NCBI GenBank assembly: GCA_025808375.1
Contig: CP061009.1
Span: 868,001-932,000 of the forward strand
DNA length: 64,000 nucleotides
DNA from: Duncaniella muricolitica
GTDB lineage: Bacteria; Bacteroidota; Bacteroidia; Bacteroidales; Muribaculaceae
Direction: 5' to 3'
Below are positions 52,218-60,904 of the stretch, piece after piece. A program made the translations under genes and the position numbers. Position 1 is the first letter of the stretch. The number at the start of each line of letters is the position of its first letter. Under the pieces are notes generated by a model that saw only the letters and a program-made list of their open reading frames with translations, searched no databases and was not told the origin of the DNA.

Positions 52218-52249
52218 AAAAACGCCTCCCCCGGCGGTGGGGGAGGCGT
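52218..52249 (-). terminator. Terminator of the RNase G gene
   Basis: ACGCCTCCCCC (52222-52232) pairs with GGGGGAGGCGT (52239-52249). On the minus strand the stem is followed by TTTTC. It lies about 45 nt past the rng stop codon. Confidence 0.8.
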
Positions 52250-52292
52250 GATTATTGTCGGCGGGCCGAAGTGTATGCGGCCCGGGGGGAGG

Positions 52293-53915
52293 CTATTCTT
52301 CCTTGGTGCGGTTGTTGGTTCGCGATTTGTTTTTGGTGGCTGATGAGGCTATGTCCTTTTCTTCTTTGAGGTCTATCTCGTTGCGCTGGCTGTCGAGCAC
52401 GCGATATTGGAGATAGGCGAGTGATTCGTCGGGGTAGAGCCTGAACCGGAATCCGTATTCCCATTGCCATTTGCGGTAGAGGGATGGGAATCCTTTTTTG
52501 AGGTAGGCTGCTACGTAGGGGTGGACATACAGGACAAAGTCTTTGACCTTGAGTGTGTTGACCAGATAGTCGAGTTTCTCGTGCAGAGTGTCGGTGAAGA
52601 GCAGTGACGGCTGTACTTCTCCTTTGCCGTGACAAGAGGGGCAGTCTTCGCTGGTGATGATGTCGAGGGCGGGTCGTACACGCTGTCGGGTGATCTGCAT
52701 GAGGCCGAATTTGCTCAGGGGCAGGATGTTGTGGCGAGCGCGGTCGTTTGCCATGACTTCGCGCATGTGCTCGTAGAGTTTCTGCCTGTTTTCGGCTTTG
52801 TTCATGTCGATGAAGTCGACTACTATGATTCCGCCCATGTCGCGCAGTCTTAGCTGGCGTGCGATTTCGTCGGCGGCTCGGAGGTTGACTTCGAGGGCGT
52901 TGCTTTCCTGGTCGGGTGCGGCTTTTGAGCGGTTGCCTGAGTTTACGTCAATGACGTGGAGTGCCTCGGTGTGCTCGATGATTACGTATGCTCCTGACTT
53001 GAACGAGACGGTCTTGCCGAAGGACGATTTGATCTGCCGTGTGATGTTGAAGTGGTCGAATATCGGGGTGTCGCTGTCGTATAGCTTGACTATGTCTTTG
53101 CTTTCGGGCGAGATGAGTTCGACGTATTTGGCTATCTGGCTGTATGTGTCCTTGTCGTTGACGTGTATGCTCTCGAAAGTGGGGCTGAAGACGTCGCGCA
53201 GCATGCCTACGATGCGGCTTTCCTCTTCAAATATGAGGGCGGGGGCTGTGGCTGTGCGTGCTTTGGCTACGGTCTCTTCCCAGCATCGGAGCAGTGTGCG
53301 GAGTTCGTGGTGAAGGTCGCGTACGCTTTTGCCTTCGGCCGATGTGCGGATGATGATTCCGAAGTTTTTGGGCCGGATGCTGTCGATGAGCTGTCGGAGG
53401 CGGAGTTTTTCCTCGGTGGTCTTGATTTTGGTGGATACCGAAATTTTGTCGCCGAACGGGATGAGCACCATGTATCGGCCTGTGAATGTGATTTCGGTGG
53501 TGAGTCGCGGGCCTTTGGATGATATTGGCTCTTTGACTATCTGTACGAGTAGTTCCTGCCCTGGCTGAAGCACGTTGGTTATGGTGCCGTGCTTGTCGAT
53601 GTCGGGCTGGCGTTTCATCTTTGACACCGAGGCGTCGGTCTTTCGGTCGGTTATGGCGTTTTTGAGGAAGGCCGAGTAGGTGGAGAATTGCGAACCAAGG
53701 TCCAGGTAGTGAAGAAAAGCGTCCTTTTCGTAGCCTACGTTGACGAAGGCGGCGTTAAGACCGGGCATCAGTTTTTTGACTTTGGCCAGGTATATGTCGC
53801 CGACGGCATAGGCGATGTTTCGCGCTTCTTTCTGGAGGGAGACGAGGCGCGAATCTTCCAGCAGGGCTATTGATACCTCGGATGGCTGGACGTCGACGAT
53901 TAGTTCACTTTTCAT
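52293..53915 (-). CDS. rng: Ribonuclease G (RNase E/G family)
   Basis: The 540-residue protein starts MKSELIVDVQPSEVSIALLE. An S1-type domain (IYLAKVKKLMPGLNAAFVNV) is followed by the catalytic domain with LHVIDVNSGNRS and GGIIVVDFIDMNK (Mg-binding Asp residues). The zinc link is EDCPSCHGKGEV. It processes rRNA and turns over mRNA. Length fits RNase G rather than RNase E; no long C-terminal scaffold is present. It is monocistronic, with its own terminator. Confidence 0.95.
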   Translation of the reverse strand: MKSELIVDVQPSEVSIALLEDSRLVSLQKEARNIAYAVGDIYLAKVKKLMPGLNAAFVNVGYEKDAFLHYLDLGSQFSTYSAFLKNAITDRKTDASVSKMKRQPDIDKHGTITNVLQPGQELLVQIVKEPISSKGPRLTTEITFTGRYMVLIPFGDKISVSTKIKTTEEKLRLRQLIDSIRPKNFGIIIRTSAEGKSVRDLHHELRTLLRCWEETVAKARTATAPALIFEEESRIVGMLRDVFSPTFESIHVNDKDTYSQIAKYVELISPESKDIVKLYDSDTPIFDHFNITRQIKSSFGKTVSFKSGAYVIIEHTEALHVIDVNSGNRSKAAPDQESNALEVNLRAADEIARQLRLRDMGGIIVVDFIDMNKAENRQKLYEHMREVMANDRARHNILPLSKFGLMQITRQRVRPALDIITSEDCPSCHGKGEVQPSLLFTDTLHEKLDYLVNTLKVKDFVLYVHPYVAAYLKKGFPSLYRKWQWEYGFRFRLYPDESLAYLQYRVLDSQRNEIDLKEEKDIASSATKNKSRTNNRTKEE

Positions 53916-54102
53916 TAATGATTTTTGGATGGTTTGGTGTTAAGTGGCGGCGTTGCGGCTTGGCCGCGGTGCCGGGGGAACGTTACATGCAACAACGCAA
54001 AGAACAAACTTCGCGCCGGGGACTGACGCAAGGTGTGCGGCCCGGCTGTGAGTTTGTTCTTCGTGTTCGTTGCGCATTGCTTGGGGCGCGTCGGGCCGTC
54101 AA

Positions 54103-54192
54103 TTACTTTTTCTTGTGACGGTTTTTGCGAAGACGCTTTTTGCGCTTGTGTGTAGCCATCTTGTGGCCTTTACGTTTTTTTCCGCTGGGCAT
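54103..54192 (-). CDS. mS38/AURKAIP1-like mini ribosomal protein (29 aa)
   Basis: MPSGKKRKGHKMATHKRKKR followed by LRKNRHKKK. Extremely basic, with the HKMATHKRKKR core of the COX24/AURKAIP1 (mS38) family, a small-subunit protein in mitochondria and, as bS22, in some bacteria. In Bacteroidetes it is commonly encoded near HU and rng, as here. It is too short for most gene finders. Confidence 0.8.
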   Translation of the reverse strand: MPSGKKRKGHKMATHKRKKRLRKNRHKKK

Positions 54193-54229
54193 GATTGCTA
54201 TTGGTTTATGTTTGACAATTGAAATATAT

Positions 54230-54517
54230 TTAGCACTCGAGGTTGTTCTTTACCTCTTCCATGAACACCTTGGCGGGCTTGAAAGCGGGGATGCGGTGCT
54301 CGGGGATGATGATGGTAGTGTTCTTTGAGATGTTGCGGGCGGTCTTCTCTGAACGGACTTTGGTGATGAAGCTGCCAAATCCGCGGAGATAAACGCTCTC
54401 GCCGTGTGAGAGGGAGTCTTTTACAGTCTCCATGAACTTTTCGATGGTCTCAAGTACGTTGGCTTTGTCGATGCCGGTTGACTTTGAAATCTCGTTGACA
54501 ATGTCGGCTTTAGTCAT
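54230..54517 (-). CDS. HU-family DNA-binding protein
   Basis: The 95-residue protein starts MTKADIVNEISKSTGIDKAN. It has the HU fold: VKDSLSHGESVYLRGFGSFI followed by arm strands and IPEHRIPAFKPAKVFMEEV. It bends and compacts DNA; HU/IHF also assists integrases of the CTnDOT type in general, though no link to these elements is shown. Confidence 0.95.
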   Translation of the reverse strand: MTKADIVNEISKSTGIDKANVLETIEKFMETVKDSLSHGESVYLRGFGSFITKVRSEKTARNISKNTTIIIPEHRIPAFKPAKVFMEEVKNNLEC

Positions 54518-54707
54518 TTCTAAAGGTGAATTTATAATTGGTTAATATACTTCTCAAAAGCATATCCCCGAGGGGTGCTCGAGTTTTGCAGGTGCAAATA
54601 TCGCAACTTTTTTTGAATTGACAAAACCTTATGCGATAATATTTTGCATAAATTTCACTTTGTCAGGTGGTTTGTGTGTTTTTGAGGGTGGACGCGGGTG
54701 TCTCTTG

Positions 54708-55469
54708 TCATGTGAAGAGGGGCGGAAGTGCGCGGAGCGAGTGGGTGACGAGTCCGTCGGGGGTCATCGACAATGACGGTGACGAGGGGTCGAGCCTGAT
54801 GGCACGCCAGCCCGATCGGAGCGCGCCGGCGATGTCGGTGTCCGGGTTGTCGCCTATCATGAGGTGGCACGATGGGTCGGTGAGGCCTGTGCGTTCCATG
54901 GCGTGACGATAGAGTCGCGGGTCGGGTTTGTTTATGCCGATGTCATCGCTGAGCACTATGAGGTCTATCAGTGTGTCGAGACCTACGGTGTGGATTTTGC
55001 GGTGTTGCACGTCGGTGAATCCGTTGGACAATATACCTATATTATATGCGTGCGCGCGCAGGTGTCTGACAAGCTCCATGGCTCCGTCTATCATGCATTT
55101 CTGTCGGGCGAGATGGTCGAGATATATGGTGTCCATGCTGCGGGCCTCGGGGGCGAACTCTTCTTCGCTCATGTCGGGGACGTGCTCCCGTATGGGGTCG
55201 AGAAAGCGGTGCATGCGCAGGTAGTCCTGTGTGATTTCGGCACGGTTGTAGCGTTCCCACAGATCGTGGTTGTGGTGAAGATAGCTCTTTATCCATCGTC
55301 CGTATGAGCTGAAGTAGCGGTCGAGATGACAGTCGGCATAGGTGAGACGCAGCGATTCGAGCGAATTGGCCCGAAAGTCAATGAGTGTATCGTCGAGATC
55401 AAGCCACACCCAGCGTGTCCCGGCTGTGTAGGCGCGCATCAAGGGGAGCGATGTAGGGTCAGAGTTCAT
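54708..55469 (-). CDS. HAD-family phosphatase, YjjG-like
   Basis: The product of about 253 residues starts MNSDPTSLPLMRAYTAG; a further upstream ATG is less likely because it overlaps the previous gene more. HAD motifs: WLDLDDTLIDF, ILSNGFTDVQ, KPDPRLY and MIGDNPDTDI. The long cap domain with WERYNRAEI fits YjjG-type noncanonical pyrimidine nucleotidases. It overlaps the transporter gene by 11 nt. Confidence 0.8.
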   Translation of the reverse strand: MNSDPTSLPLMRAYTAGTRWVWLDLDDTLIDFRANSLESLRLTYADCHLDRYFSSYGRWIKSYLHHNHDLWERYNRAEITQDYLRMHRFLDPIREHVPDMSEEEFAPEARSMDTIYLDHLARQKCMIDGAMELVRHLRAHAYNIGILSNGFTDVQHRKIHTVGLDTLIDLIVLSDDIGINKPDPRLYRHAMERTGLTDPSCHLMIGDNPDTDIAGALRSGWRAIRLDPSSPSLSMTPDGLVTHSLRALPPLFT

Positions 55470-56148
55470 TGATTTTCCACCATTTGTATGATTTGGGGGC
55501 CTCGGTGTCGAGGTTGCCTTCATAGTGCCGCAGGGCTTTGACGGCGTGCATGGTCACGGGGAGTATGAGCACTTCGTAGAGGGTCTTGAGCACAGTCTGT
55601 GTGGCGATGAGCATTCCAATCTCGCTCCATGCGAGCACTCCGCCGAAGGCTATGGGGAAGAAGATGAGTGAGTCGACGCCTTCGCCCCAAAGCGATGATA
55701 CGATGGCACGCAGCGAGAATCCGCGGCCGTCGCCTCCGGCTGCGAGCTTCATGCGCGACATTACGTAGGCATTGACCATTGAGCCGCACAGGAAGGCTAT
55801 GAAGCTGGCTGCAAAGATGCGGGGTACGGCTCCGAATATCATGGCCATGGCTTCCTGGCCTGTCCATGACTCGGCTCCGGGGAGGAGGATGCCCAACTGC
55901 AGCAGCAGTGACACGAGGAGGTTCATGCCGAAGCCGAGCCATATCACAAGGCGCGCTTTGGCAAAACCGTAGACTTCGACGATGCAGTCGTTGAGTATGT
56001 AGGAGATGGGAAATACTATGACGCCGGCCGTAATGGTGAGCGGACCCAGTGGGACGGTCTTGATTTCCATAAGATTGCTCACGATGAGACACACGCAGAA
56101 TGTGACCGCGAGCAGCAGGAAGGTGACTGAGATTTTGGCTTCTTTCAT
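55459..56148 (-). CDS. Queuosine precursor transporter (YhhQ/DUF165)
   Basis: The 229-residue polytopic protein has SNLMEIKTVPLGPLTITAGV, PISYILNDCIVEVYGFAKAR, and SLWGEGVDSLIFFPIAFGG, all typical of the DUF165 family that imports queuine or preQ bases for tRNA modification. ATG overlaps the kdsC stop (ATGA). Confidence 0.9.
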   Translation of the reverse strand: MKEAKISVTFLLLAVTFCVCLIVSNLMEIKTVPLGPLTITAGVIVFPISYILNDCIVEVYGFAKARLVIWLGFGMNLLVSLLLQLGILLPGAESWTGQEAMAMIFGAVPRIFAASFIAFLCGSMVNAYVMSRMKLAAGGDGRGFSLRAIVSSLWGEGVDSLIFFPIAFGGVLAWSEIGMLIATQTVLKTLYEVLILPVTMHAVKALRHYEGNLDTEAPKSYKWWKINEL

Positions 56149-56618
56149 TGGTCAAGGAGCTGGTTGATAAATTCGCGCACGCAGCCTTCGCCTCCGCGCA
56201 GGCTCATGACGTGTATGCCGTCGATGCGTTTCACCTGCGGCATGGCGTCGGCCGGGCATGCGGCTATGCCAGCGTTGCACAGCAGTTCGGCACAGTTGAC
56301 GTCGTCGCCGATATATGCCACCTGACTCATGGTGATGCCCATGGACGAGCATATGTCAAGGGCGGCGGCGAGTTTTCCGCCGTCACGCTTGCCCTGGACG
56401 AGATAGTCGAGTCCGAGTTTTTCGGCGCGGCGTGTCACGATCTCGGTGGTCTCGCTTGTGACGATGCCTACCTTCACTCCTGCGCGCTGCAGGAGCTGTA
56501 GACCCATGCCGTCGCGGGTGTTGAACTTTTTCATTGTGTCGCCCGTGGAGGTGTAATACATGCCACCGTCGGTGAGAGTGCCGTCCACGTCGGTGAGAAA
56601 GAGGCGTATATCGGTCAT
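56145..56618 (-). CDS. kdsC: KDO 8-phosphate phosphatase-like HAD protein
   Basis: The 157-residue capless HAD protein has FLTDVDGTLTDGGMYY, VGIVTSETTEIVTRRAEKLG, and VAYIGDDVNCAELL. Length and motifs fit KdsC, which makes KDO for lipopolysaccharide. A related sugar-nucleotide phosphatase cannot be excluded. First gene of a three-gene overlapping leftward operon. Confidence 0.85.
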   Translation of the reverse strand: MTDIRLFLTDVDGTLTDGGMYYTSTGDTMKKFNTRDGMGLQLLQRAGVKVGIVTSETTEIVTRRAEKLGLDYLVQGKRDGGKLAAALDICSSMGITMSQVAYIGDDVNCAELLCNAGIAACPADAMPQVKRIDGIHVMSLRGGEGCVREFINQLLDQ

Positions 56619-56700
56619 GCGCTTGTCGGTAATGGTTAAAATCGGACTGCAAAATTACAAAAAAATGTCGTGATAGCGTGTTAAATAGCCCGACAATTAC

Positions 56701-56708
56701 TAACTTTG
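56701..56708 (+). promoter_or_regulatory. -7 box upstream of guaA
   Basis: TAACTTTG is a perfect -7 element 40 nt before the start codon; the -33 position is weak. Confidence 0.5.
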
Positions 56709-56748
56709 CACATTATAATATAGAATCAATCAGTTCAGAAGTCACTTT

Positions 56749-58272
56749 ATGCAGGAAAAAATCATTATTCTCGACTTCGGGTCGCAGACAACGCAGCTCA
56801 TAGGCCGCCGCATCCGCGAACTCGGCGAGTATTGCGAAATCGTTCCCTACAACAAGTTTCCATACGATGACCCCTCGGTCATAGGCGTGGTGCTTTCGGG
56901 TTCGCCGTTCTCAGTGTATGACGAAAAGGCGTTCCGCACCGAGCTCGACCGTCTGCGCGGTCATCTGCCCGTGCTTGGCATCTGCTATGGAGCGCAGTTC
57001 ATATCCTACACATCGGGCGGCTCGGTCGAGCCGGCTCCCTCGCGCGAATATGGCCGTGCCCATCTCTCAAGCATCGACACCGCCAACCCTCTGATGCGCG
57101 ACATCCCTGTCGGCTCGCAGGTGTGGATGAGCCATGGCGACACCATCACTTCGATTCCCGACAATTTCAAGATTATAGCCTCGACCGACAAGGTGGCCAT
57201 AGCAGCCTATCAGGTAGAGGGCGAGCAGACCTGGGGCGTACAGTTCCATCCCGAGGTCTATCACTCGGAGTGCGGCACCCAGATATTGCGCAACTTTGTC
57301 GTGGACATCTGCGGCGGCAAGCGCGACTGGACAGCCGAGTCGTTTATCGAATCGACCGTCAAGGCTCTCCGCGAGCAGCTCGGTGACGACAAGGTGGTGC
57401 TCGGACTGAGCGGCGGTGTTGACTCTTCGGTTGCCGCCGTGCTTCTCAACCGCGCAATCGGCAAGAACCTCACCTGTATATTTGTCGACCATGGCATGCT
57501 GCGCAAAAACGAATTCCGCAACGTGCTTCATGACTATGAGTGCCTCGGCCTTAACGTGATAGGTGTGGACGCATCGGCTAAATTTTTCAGCGAACTTGAA
57601 GGCGTGACCGAACCCGAGCGCAAACGCAAGATTATCGGCAAAGGCTTTATCGATGTCTTTGACGAAGAGGCCCATAAGATCAAGGATGTGAAATGGCTCG
57701 CACAGGGTACTATCTATCCCGACTGTATCGAGTCGCTCTCCATCACCGGCACAACAATCAAGAGTCACCACAACGTGGGCGGACTCCCCGAGAAAATGAA
57801 TCTCAAGCTCTGCGAGCCTTTGCGTCTGCTCTTCAAGGACGAAGTGCGCTCCGTAGGCCGTCAGCTCGGCATGCCCGAACATCTCATCAAGCGTCATCCA
57901 TTCCCCGGTCCCGGTCTGGCAGTGCGCATACTCGGCGACATTACCCCCGAGAAGGTGCGCATACTCCAGGATGCCGACGATATATTCATCCAGGGTCTGC
58001 GCGACTGGGGACTCTATGATAAGGTGTGGCAGGCCGGCGCGATACTTCTGCCTGTGCAGAGTGTCGGCGTGATGGGCGACGAGCGCACATATGAGCGCGC
58101 CATCGCACTGCGCGCAGTGACATCGACCGATGCCATGACAGCCGACTGGGCTCATCTCCCCTATGATTTTATGGCTGCCGTGAGCAACGACATCATCAAC
58201 AAGGTGCGTGGTGTCAACCGCGTATGTTATGACATCTCCTCCAAGCCACCGGCAACCATCGAGTGGGAATGA
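56749..58272 (+). CDS. guaA: GMP synthase (glutamine-hydrolysing)
   Basis: The 507-residue protein has a class I glutamine amidotransferase domain with LGICYGAQFI (Cys) and GVQFHPEVYHSE (His-Glu). The ATP pyrophosphatase domain has GLSGGVDSSVAAVLL, and the dimerisation domain KSHHNVGGLP, RHPFPGPGLAVRILG, ending IEWE. It converts XMP to GMP. Intact, monocistronic. Confidence 0.97.
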   Translation: MQEKIIILDFGSQTTQLIGRRIRELGEYCEIVPYNKFPYDDPSVIGVVLSGSPFSVYDEKAFRTELDRLRGHLPVLGICYGAQFISYTSGGSVEPAPSREYGRAHLSSIDTANPLMRDIPVGSQVWMSHGDTITSIPDNFKIIASTDKVAIAAYQVEGEQTWGVQFHPEVYHSECGTQILRNFVVDICGGKRDWTAESFIESTVKALREQLGDDKVVLGLSGGVDSSVAAVLLNRAIGKNLTCIFVDHGMLRKNEFRNVLHDYECLGLNVIGVDASAKFFSELEGVTEPERKRKIIGKGFIDVFDEEAHKIKDVKWLAQGTIYPDCIESLSITGTTIKSHHNVGGLPEKMNLKLCEPLRLLFKDEVRSVGRQLGMPEHLIKRHPFPGPGLAVRILGDITPEKVRILQDADDIFIQGLRDWGLYDKVWQAGAILLPVQSVGVMGDERTYERAIALRAVTSTDAMTADWAHLPYDFMAAVSNDIINKVRGVNRVCYDISSKPPATIEWE

Positions 58273-58347
58273 TTCAGATAGGAGTATAATAAGACAATGG
58301 CCGCATCTGAAATGCGGCCATTGTCTTATTATACTCCTATCTGAATC
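58271..58347. terminator. Long perfect hairpin after guaA
   Basis: A 36-bp perfect stem (GATTCAGATAGGAG and so on) with a CTGAA loop begins inside the guaA stop codon. It lacks a U-run but would stop or protect transcripts. Possibly a remnant of a small palindromic repeat. Confidence 0.6.
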
Positions 58348-58658
58348 AGCAGTTCTTCAGGATGTAGGGAGTAAGGGTGATTACTTTTTGCGGGAAGGAG
58401 AAAGTCTACATTGCGGATTCGCTGCTGCACGGGCGTCTCGGAGGATTGATCGACAAGAAGTCGATAGTCATGATTCTCACCGCCGGCATCGGACAGCTCT
58501 CGTGAGGGAGCGGTCGGGGAGAGAGCCGCCGGCATCGGCCGTAAAATATTGCCGGAAGTATCAACAAATAGTGTGAACGGTGTGTTATAATACTGAATCT
58601 CAGCAATGAGATTGCGGTATGAGGCTCAATAAATTTCAACTATTAATACTTCTTGGTT
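58348..58658. other. Spacer between guaA and the DUF308 gene
   Basis: A 42-codon rightward frame from the GTG at 58378 (VITFCGKEKVYIADSLLHGR then GGLIDKKSIVMILTAGIGQLS) looks like a gene scrap. I cannot place it in a family and do not call it a gene. A small hairpin lies near 58600. Confidence 0.35.
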
Positions 58659-59207
58659 ATGAAAAATCTACTTCAAAAGTTCATGGGAGAGTCCCGCTAT
58701 TGGTGGGTAATCCTGTTGGCAGGTATTCTGATGGTTATTTGTGGCTTTGCCTATTGGTTCTGGCCTGTAGCCGGATATGCCGTAGCCTCTCAGATATTCG
58801 GATGGCTGCTTATCCTTGTCGGAGTCATACAGTTGTTGCAGTCGTCGGGTCCTCATGCCGGACGAGGCTGGGGCTGGTGGCTTGCCGGAGGTATCATAGA
58901 CATGTTTATCGGTTTTATGATGGTACGCAGCATAGTATTGTCCGAGGCGGTCTTCCCCTATTTCCTTGCATTCATATTTATATTCTGGGGCATAAGCGCG
59001 CTGTGTGCTTCTGTACAGCAGAGCGGCCGACGCTACTGGTGGCTACAGCTTGTCAACGGCATCCTGCTCCTGCTGATCGGATTTTTCTTCATAGAGGCAG
59101 GCTGGATCCAGGATATGGCTATGACAAGTTTCCTCACCTCGCTTGCGTTTATTTACTGGGGCTTCTCTCTCTCGATGCTTTCGTATGATATGAAGCCTTC
59201 GAGATAG
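58659..59207 (+). CDS. DUF308 / HdeD-family membrane protein
   Basis: The product of 182 residues from MKNLLQKFMGESRYWWVILL has six membrane segments with the repeated FGWLLILVGVIQLL / YFLAFIFIFWGISAL pattern of DUF308. HdeD in E. coli is linked to acid resistance; no firm function here. Leader AACTATTAATACTTCTTGGTT. Confidence 0.8.
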   Translation: MKNLLQKFMGESRYWWVILLAGILMVICGFAYWFWPVAGYAVASQIFGWLLILVGVIQLLQSSGPHAGRGWGWWLAGGIIDMFIGFMMVRSIVLSEAVFPYFLAFIFIFWGISALCASVQQSGRRYWWLQLVNGILLLLIGFFFIEAGWIQDMAMTSFLTSLAFIYWGFSLSMLSYDMKPSR

Positions 59208-59220
59208 TCTCTCTCTAATA

Positions 59221-59282
59221 TAAGAAAGTAATAAGGTTACTTCTCTGTCACAAATCAGAGAAGTAACCTTATTACTTTCTTA
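59221..59282. terminator. Bidirectional terminator between the DUF308 gene and araB
   Basis: A 27-bp perfect stem (TAAGAAAGTAATAAGG and so on) with an 8-nt loop lies between convergent genes. Confidence 0.75.
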
Positions 59283-59307
59283 GCTTATTATTTTCTTGAC
59301 TCTATAA

Positions 59308-60897
59308 TTACAGAGAGGAAACGGCTGCGTGCTCGATTGCGAGACCGGCCTGATAACGCTTGATGTAGGTATCAAATCCGGCTACATCTTCGGGCAGAGG
59401 TGCTATCTCTACTCCTGTGTTGTCAAGAAATACACAGTCGTTGAGCCAGCCGGCCAGTGAACGGCCCTCGGCGTTATTGACCACATAGGCAGCGAGCAGG
59501 GCTATACCCCAGGCTCCGCCTTCGCCGGCGGTCTCCATGACGGAGATGGGCGAGTTGAGAGCCGCGGCCAGCACACGCTGTCCCACTCCCGGGGTCTTGA
59601 AGAGTCCGCCGTGACCGGTGATGCGGTCCACCTCGACTTTTTCCTCGTTAAACAATATGTCATTGCCTATCTTGAGCACAGCCACCGATGCATAGAGGTT
59701 GGCGCGCATGAAGTTGGCAAGCGAGAATTTGTCGGTGGCCTTGCGCACGAAGAGCGGACGCCCCTCGGCGAGTCCGGTGACGGGTTCGCCCGAGAAGTAG
59801 TTGTATGACAGCAGGCCGCCGCAGTCGGGATCGCCGGTCATAGCGTTGTTATAGAGCTTGCCGAAGACCTCGTTCATGTCGACGGGCACGCCGAGAAGCT
59901 GCTGGTATTCCTTGAATAGATTTACCCATGCGTTGAGGTCGGAGGTGCAGTTGTTGCAGTGCACCATGGCCACAAGGCTTCCGTCAGGAGTGGTGACCAT
60001 GTCGATTATCTCATAGGGGCGCGAGAGCTCTTTCTCAAGCACTATCATGGAGAATGACGATGTGCCGGCCGAGACGTTACCGGTGCGCTGAAGCACAGCG
60101 TTGGTCGCCACCATGCCTGTGCCTGCGTCACCCTCGGGAGGGCAGAAGGGCACTCCGGCCTTGAGATGGCCCGACACGTCGAGCATGCGCGCGCCCTTTT
60201 CGGTGAGATGTCCGGCGTCCTTGCCGGCCACGAGTATGCGCGGCAGTATATCCTCGAGTTTCCAGGGATAACCCTCGGGAGCCACGAGTGAGTCAAACTT
60301 TTCGATCATCTCGGCCGAATAGTTCTTAGTGGCCGGGTCGACCGGGAGCATACCGGAGGCGTCGCCTACGCCGAGCACCTTCTCGCCGGTGAGCTGCCAG
60401 TGGATATATCCGGCAAGCGTGGTGAGATAGGTGATGTCCTTGACATGGGGTTCGCCGTTGAGTATGGCCTGATAGAGATGAGAGATGCTCCAGCGCAGAG
60501 GTATGTTGTAGACAAAGAGCTCGGAGAGCTTTTCGGCCGCAGGTCCGGTGTTGGTGTTGCGCCATGTGCGGAAGGGCACGAGTATCTCCTCGTCTTTGCC
60601 AAACGGCATGTAGCCGTGCATCATTGCACTGATGCCGATGGCGGCGAGAGTCTCTATCTCGACCTCATAGCGGTGCAGCACGTCTTCGCGCAGATGGGCG
60701 TAGCAGTCCTGCAGACCATAGCGGATGGCTTCGGTGCTGTAGGTCCACAGTCCGTCGGCGAGCTGGTTTTCCCAGTCGTGCACGCCCGAGGCTATGGGGC
60801 GGTTGTCCTCGTCGATGAGCACCGCCTTGATGCGTGTCGAGCCAAACTCGATGCCGAGCACGGCTTTGCCGCTTGTGATTGTAGTCTTAGCGTCCAT
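59308..60897 (-). CDS. araB: FGGY carbohydrate kinase, probable L-ribulokinase
   Basis: The 529-residue protein opens AVLGIEFGSTRIKAVLIDED (phosphate 1 motif). It has NVSAGTSSFSMIV (phosphate 2), the GGLFKTPGVGQRVLAAAL adenosine region, and a TAGEGGAWGIALLAAYV C-terminal helix. The position directly after araA supports L-ribulose as substrate; the family also holds xylulokinases, to which Bacteroides AraB is related. Confidence 0.85.
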   Translation of the reverse strand: MDAKTTITSGKAVLGIEFGSTRIKAVLIDEDNRPIASGVHDWENQLADGLWTYSTEAIRYGLQDCYAHLREDVLHRYEVEIETLAAIGISAMMHGYMPFGKDEEILVPFRTWRNTNTGPAAEKLSELFVYNIPLRWSISHLYQAILNGEPHVKDITYLTTLAGYIHWQLTGEKVLGVGDASGMLPVDPATKNYSAEMIEKFDSLVAPEGYPWKLEDILPRILVAGKDAGHLTEKGARMLDVSGHLKAGVPFCPPEGDAGTGMVATNAVLQRTGNVSAGTSSFSMIVLEKELSRPYEIIDMVTTPDGSLVAMVHCNNCTSDLNAWVNLFKEYQQLLGVPVDMNEVFGKLYNNAMTGDPDCGGLLSYNYFSGEPVTGLAEGRPLFVRKATDKFSLANFMRANLYASVAVLKIGNDILFNEEKVEVDRITGHGGLFKTPGVGQRVLAAALNSPISVMETAGEGGAWGIALLAAYVVNNAEGRSLAGWLNDCVFLDNTGVEIAPLPEDVAGFDTYIKRYQAGLAIEHAAVSSL

Positions 60898-60904
60898 GTT
60901 ACTC

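Noticed and set aside
58378..58503. Short frame VITFCGKEKVYIADS as a gene
   Set aside because: Possible remnant, but it has no identifiable family and only a GTG start, so it is noted only as a scrap.
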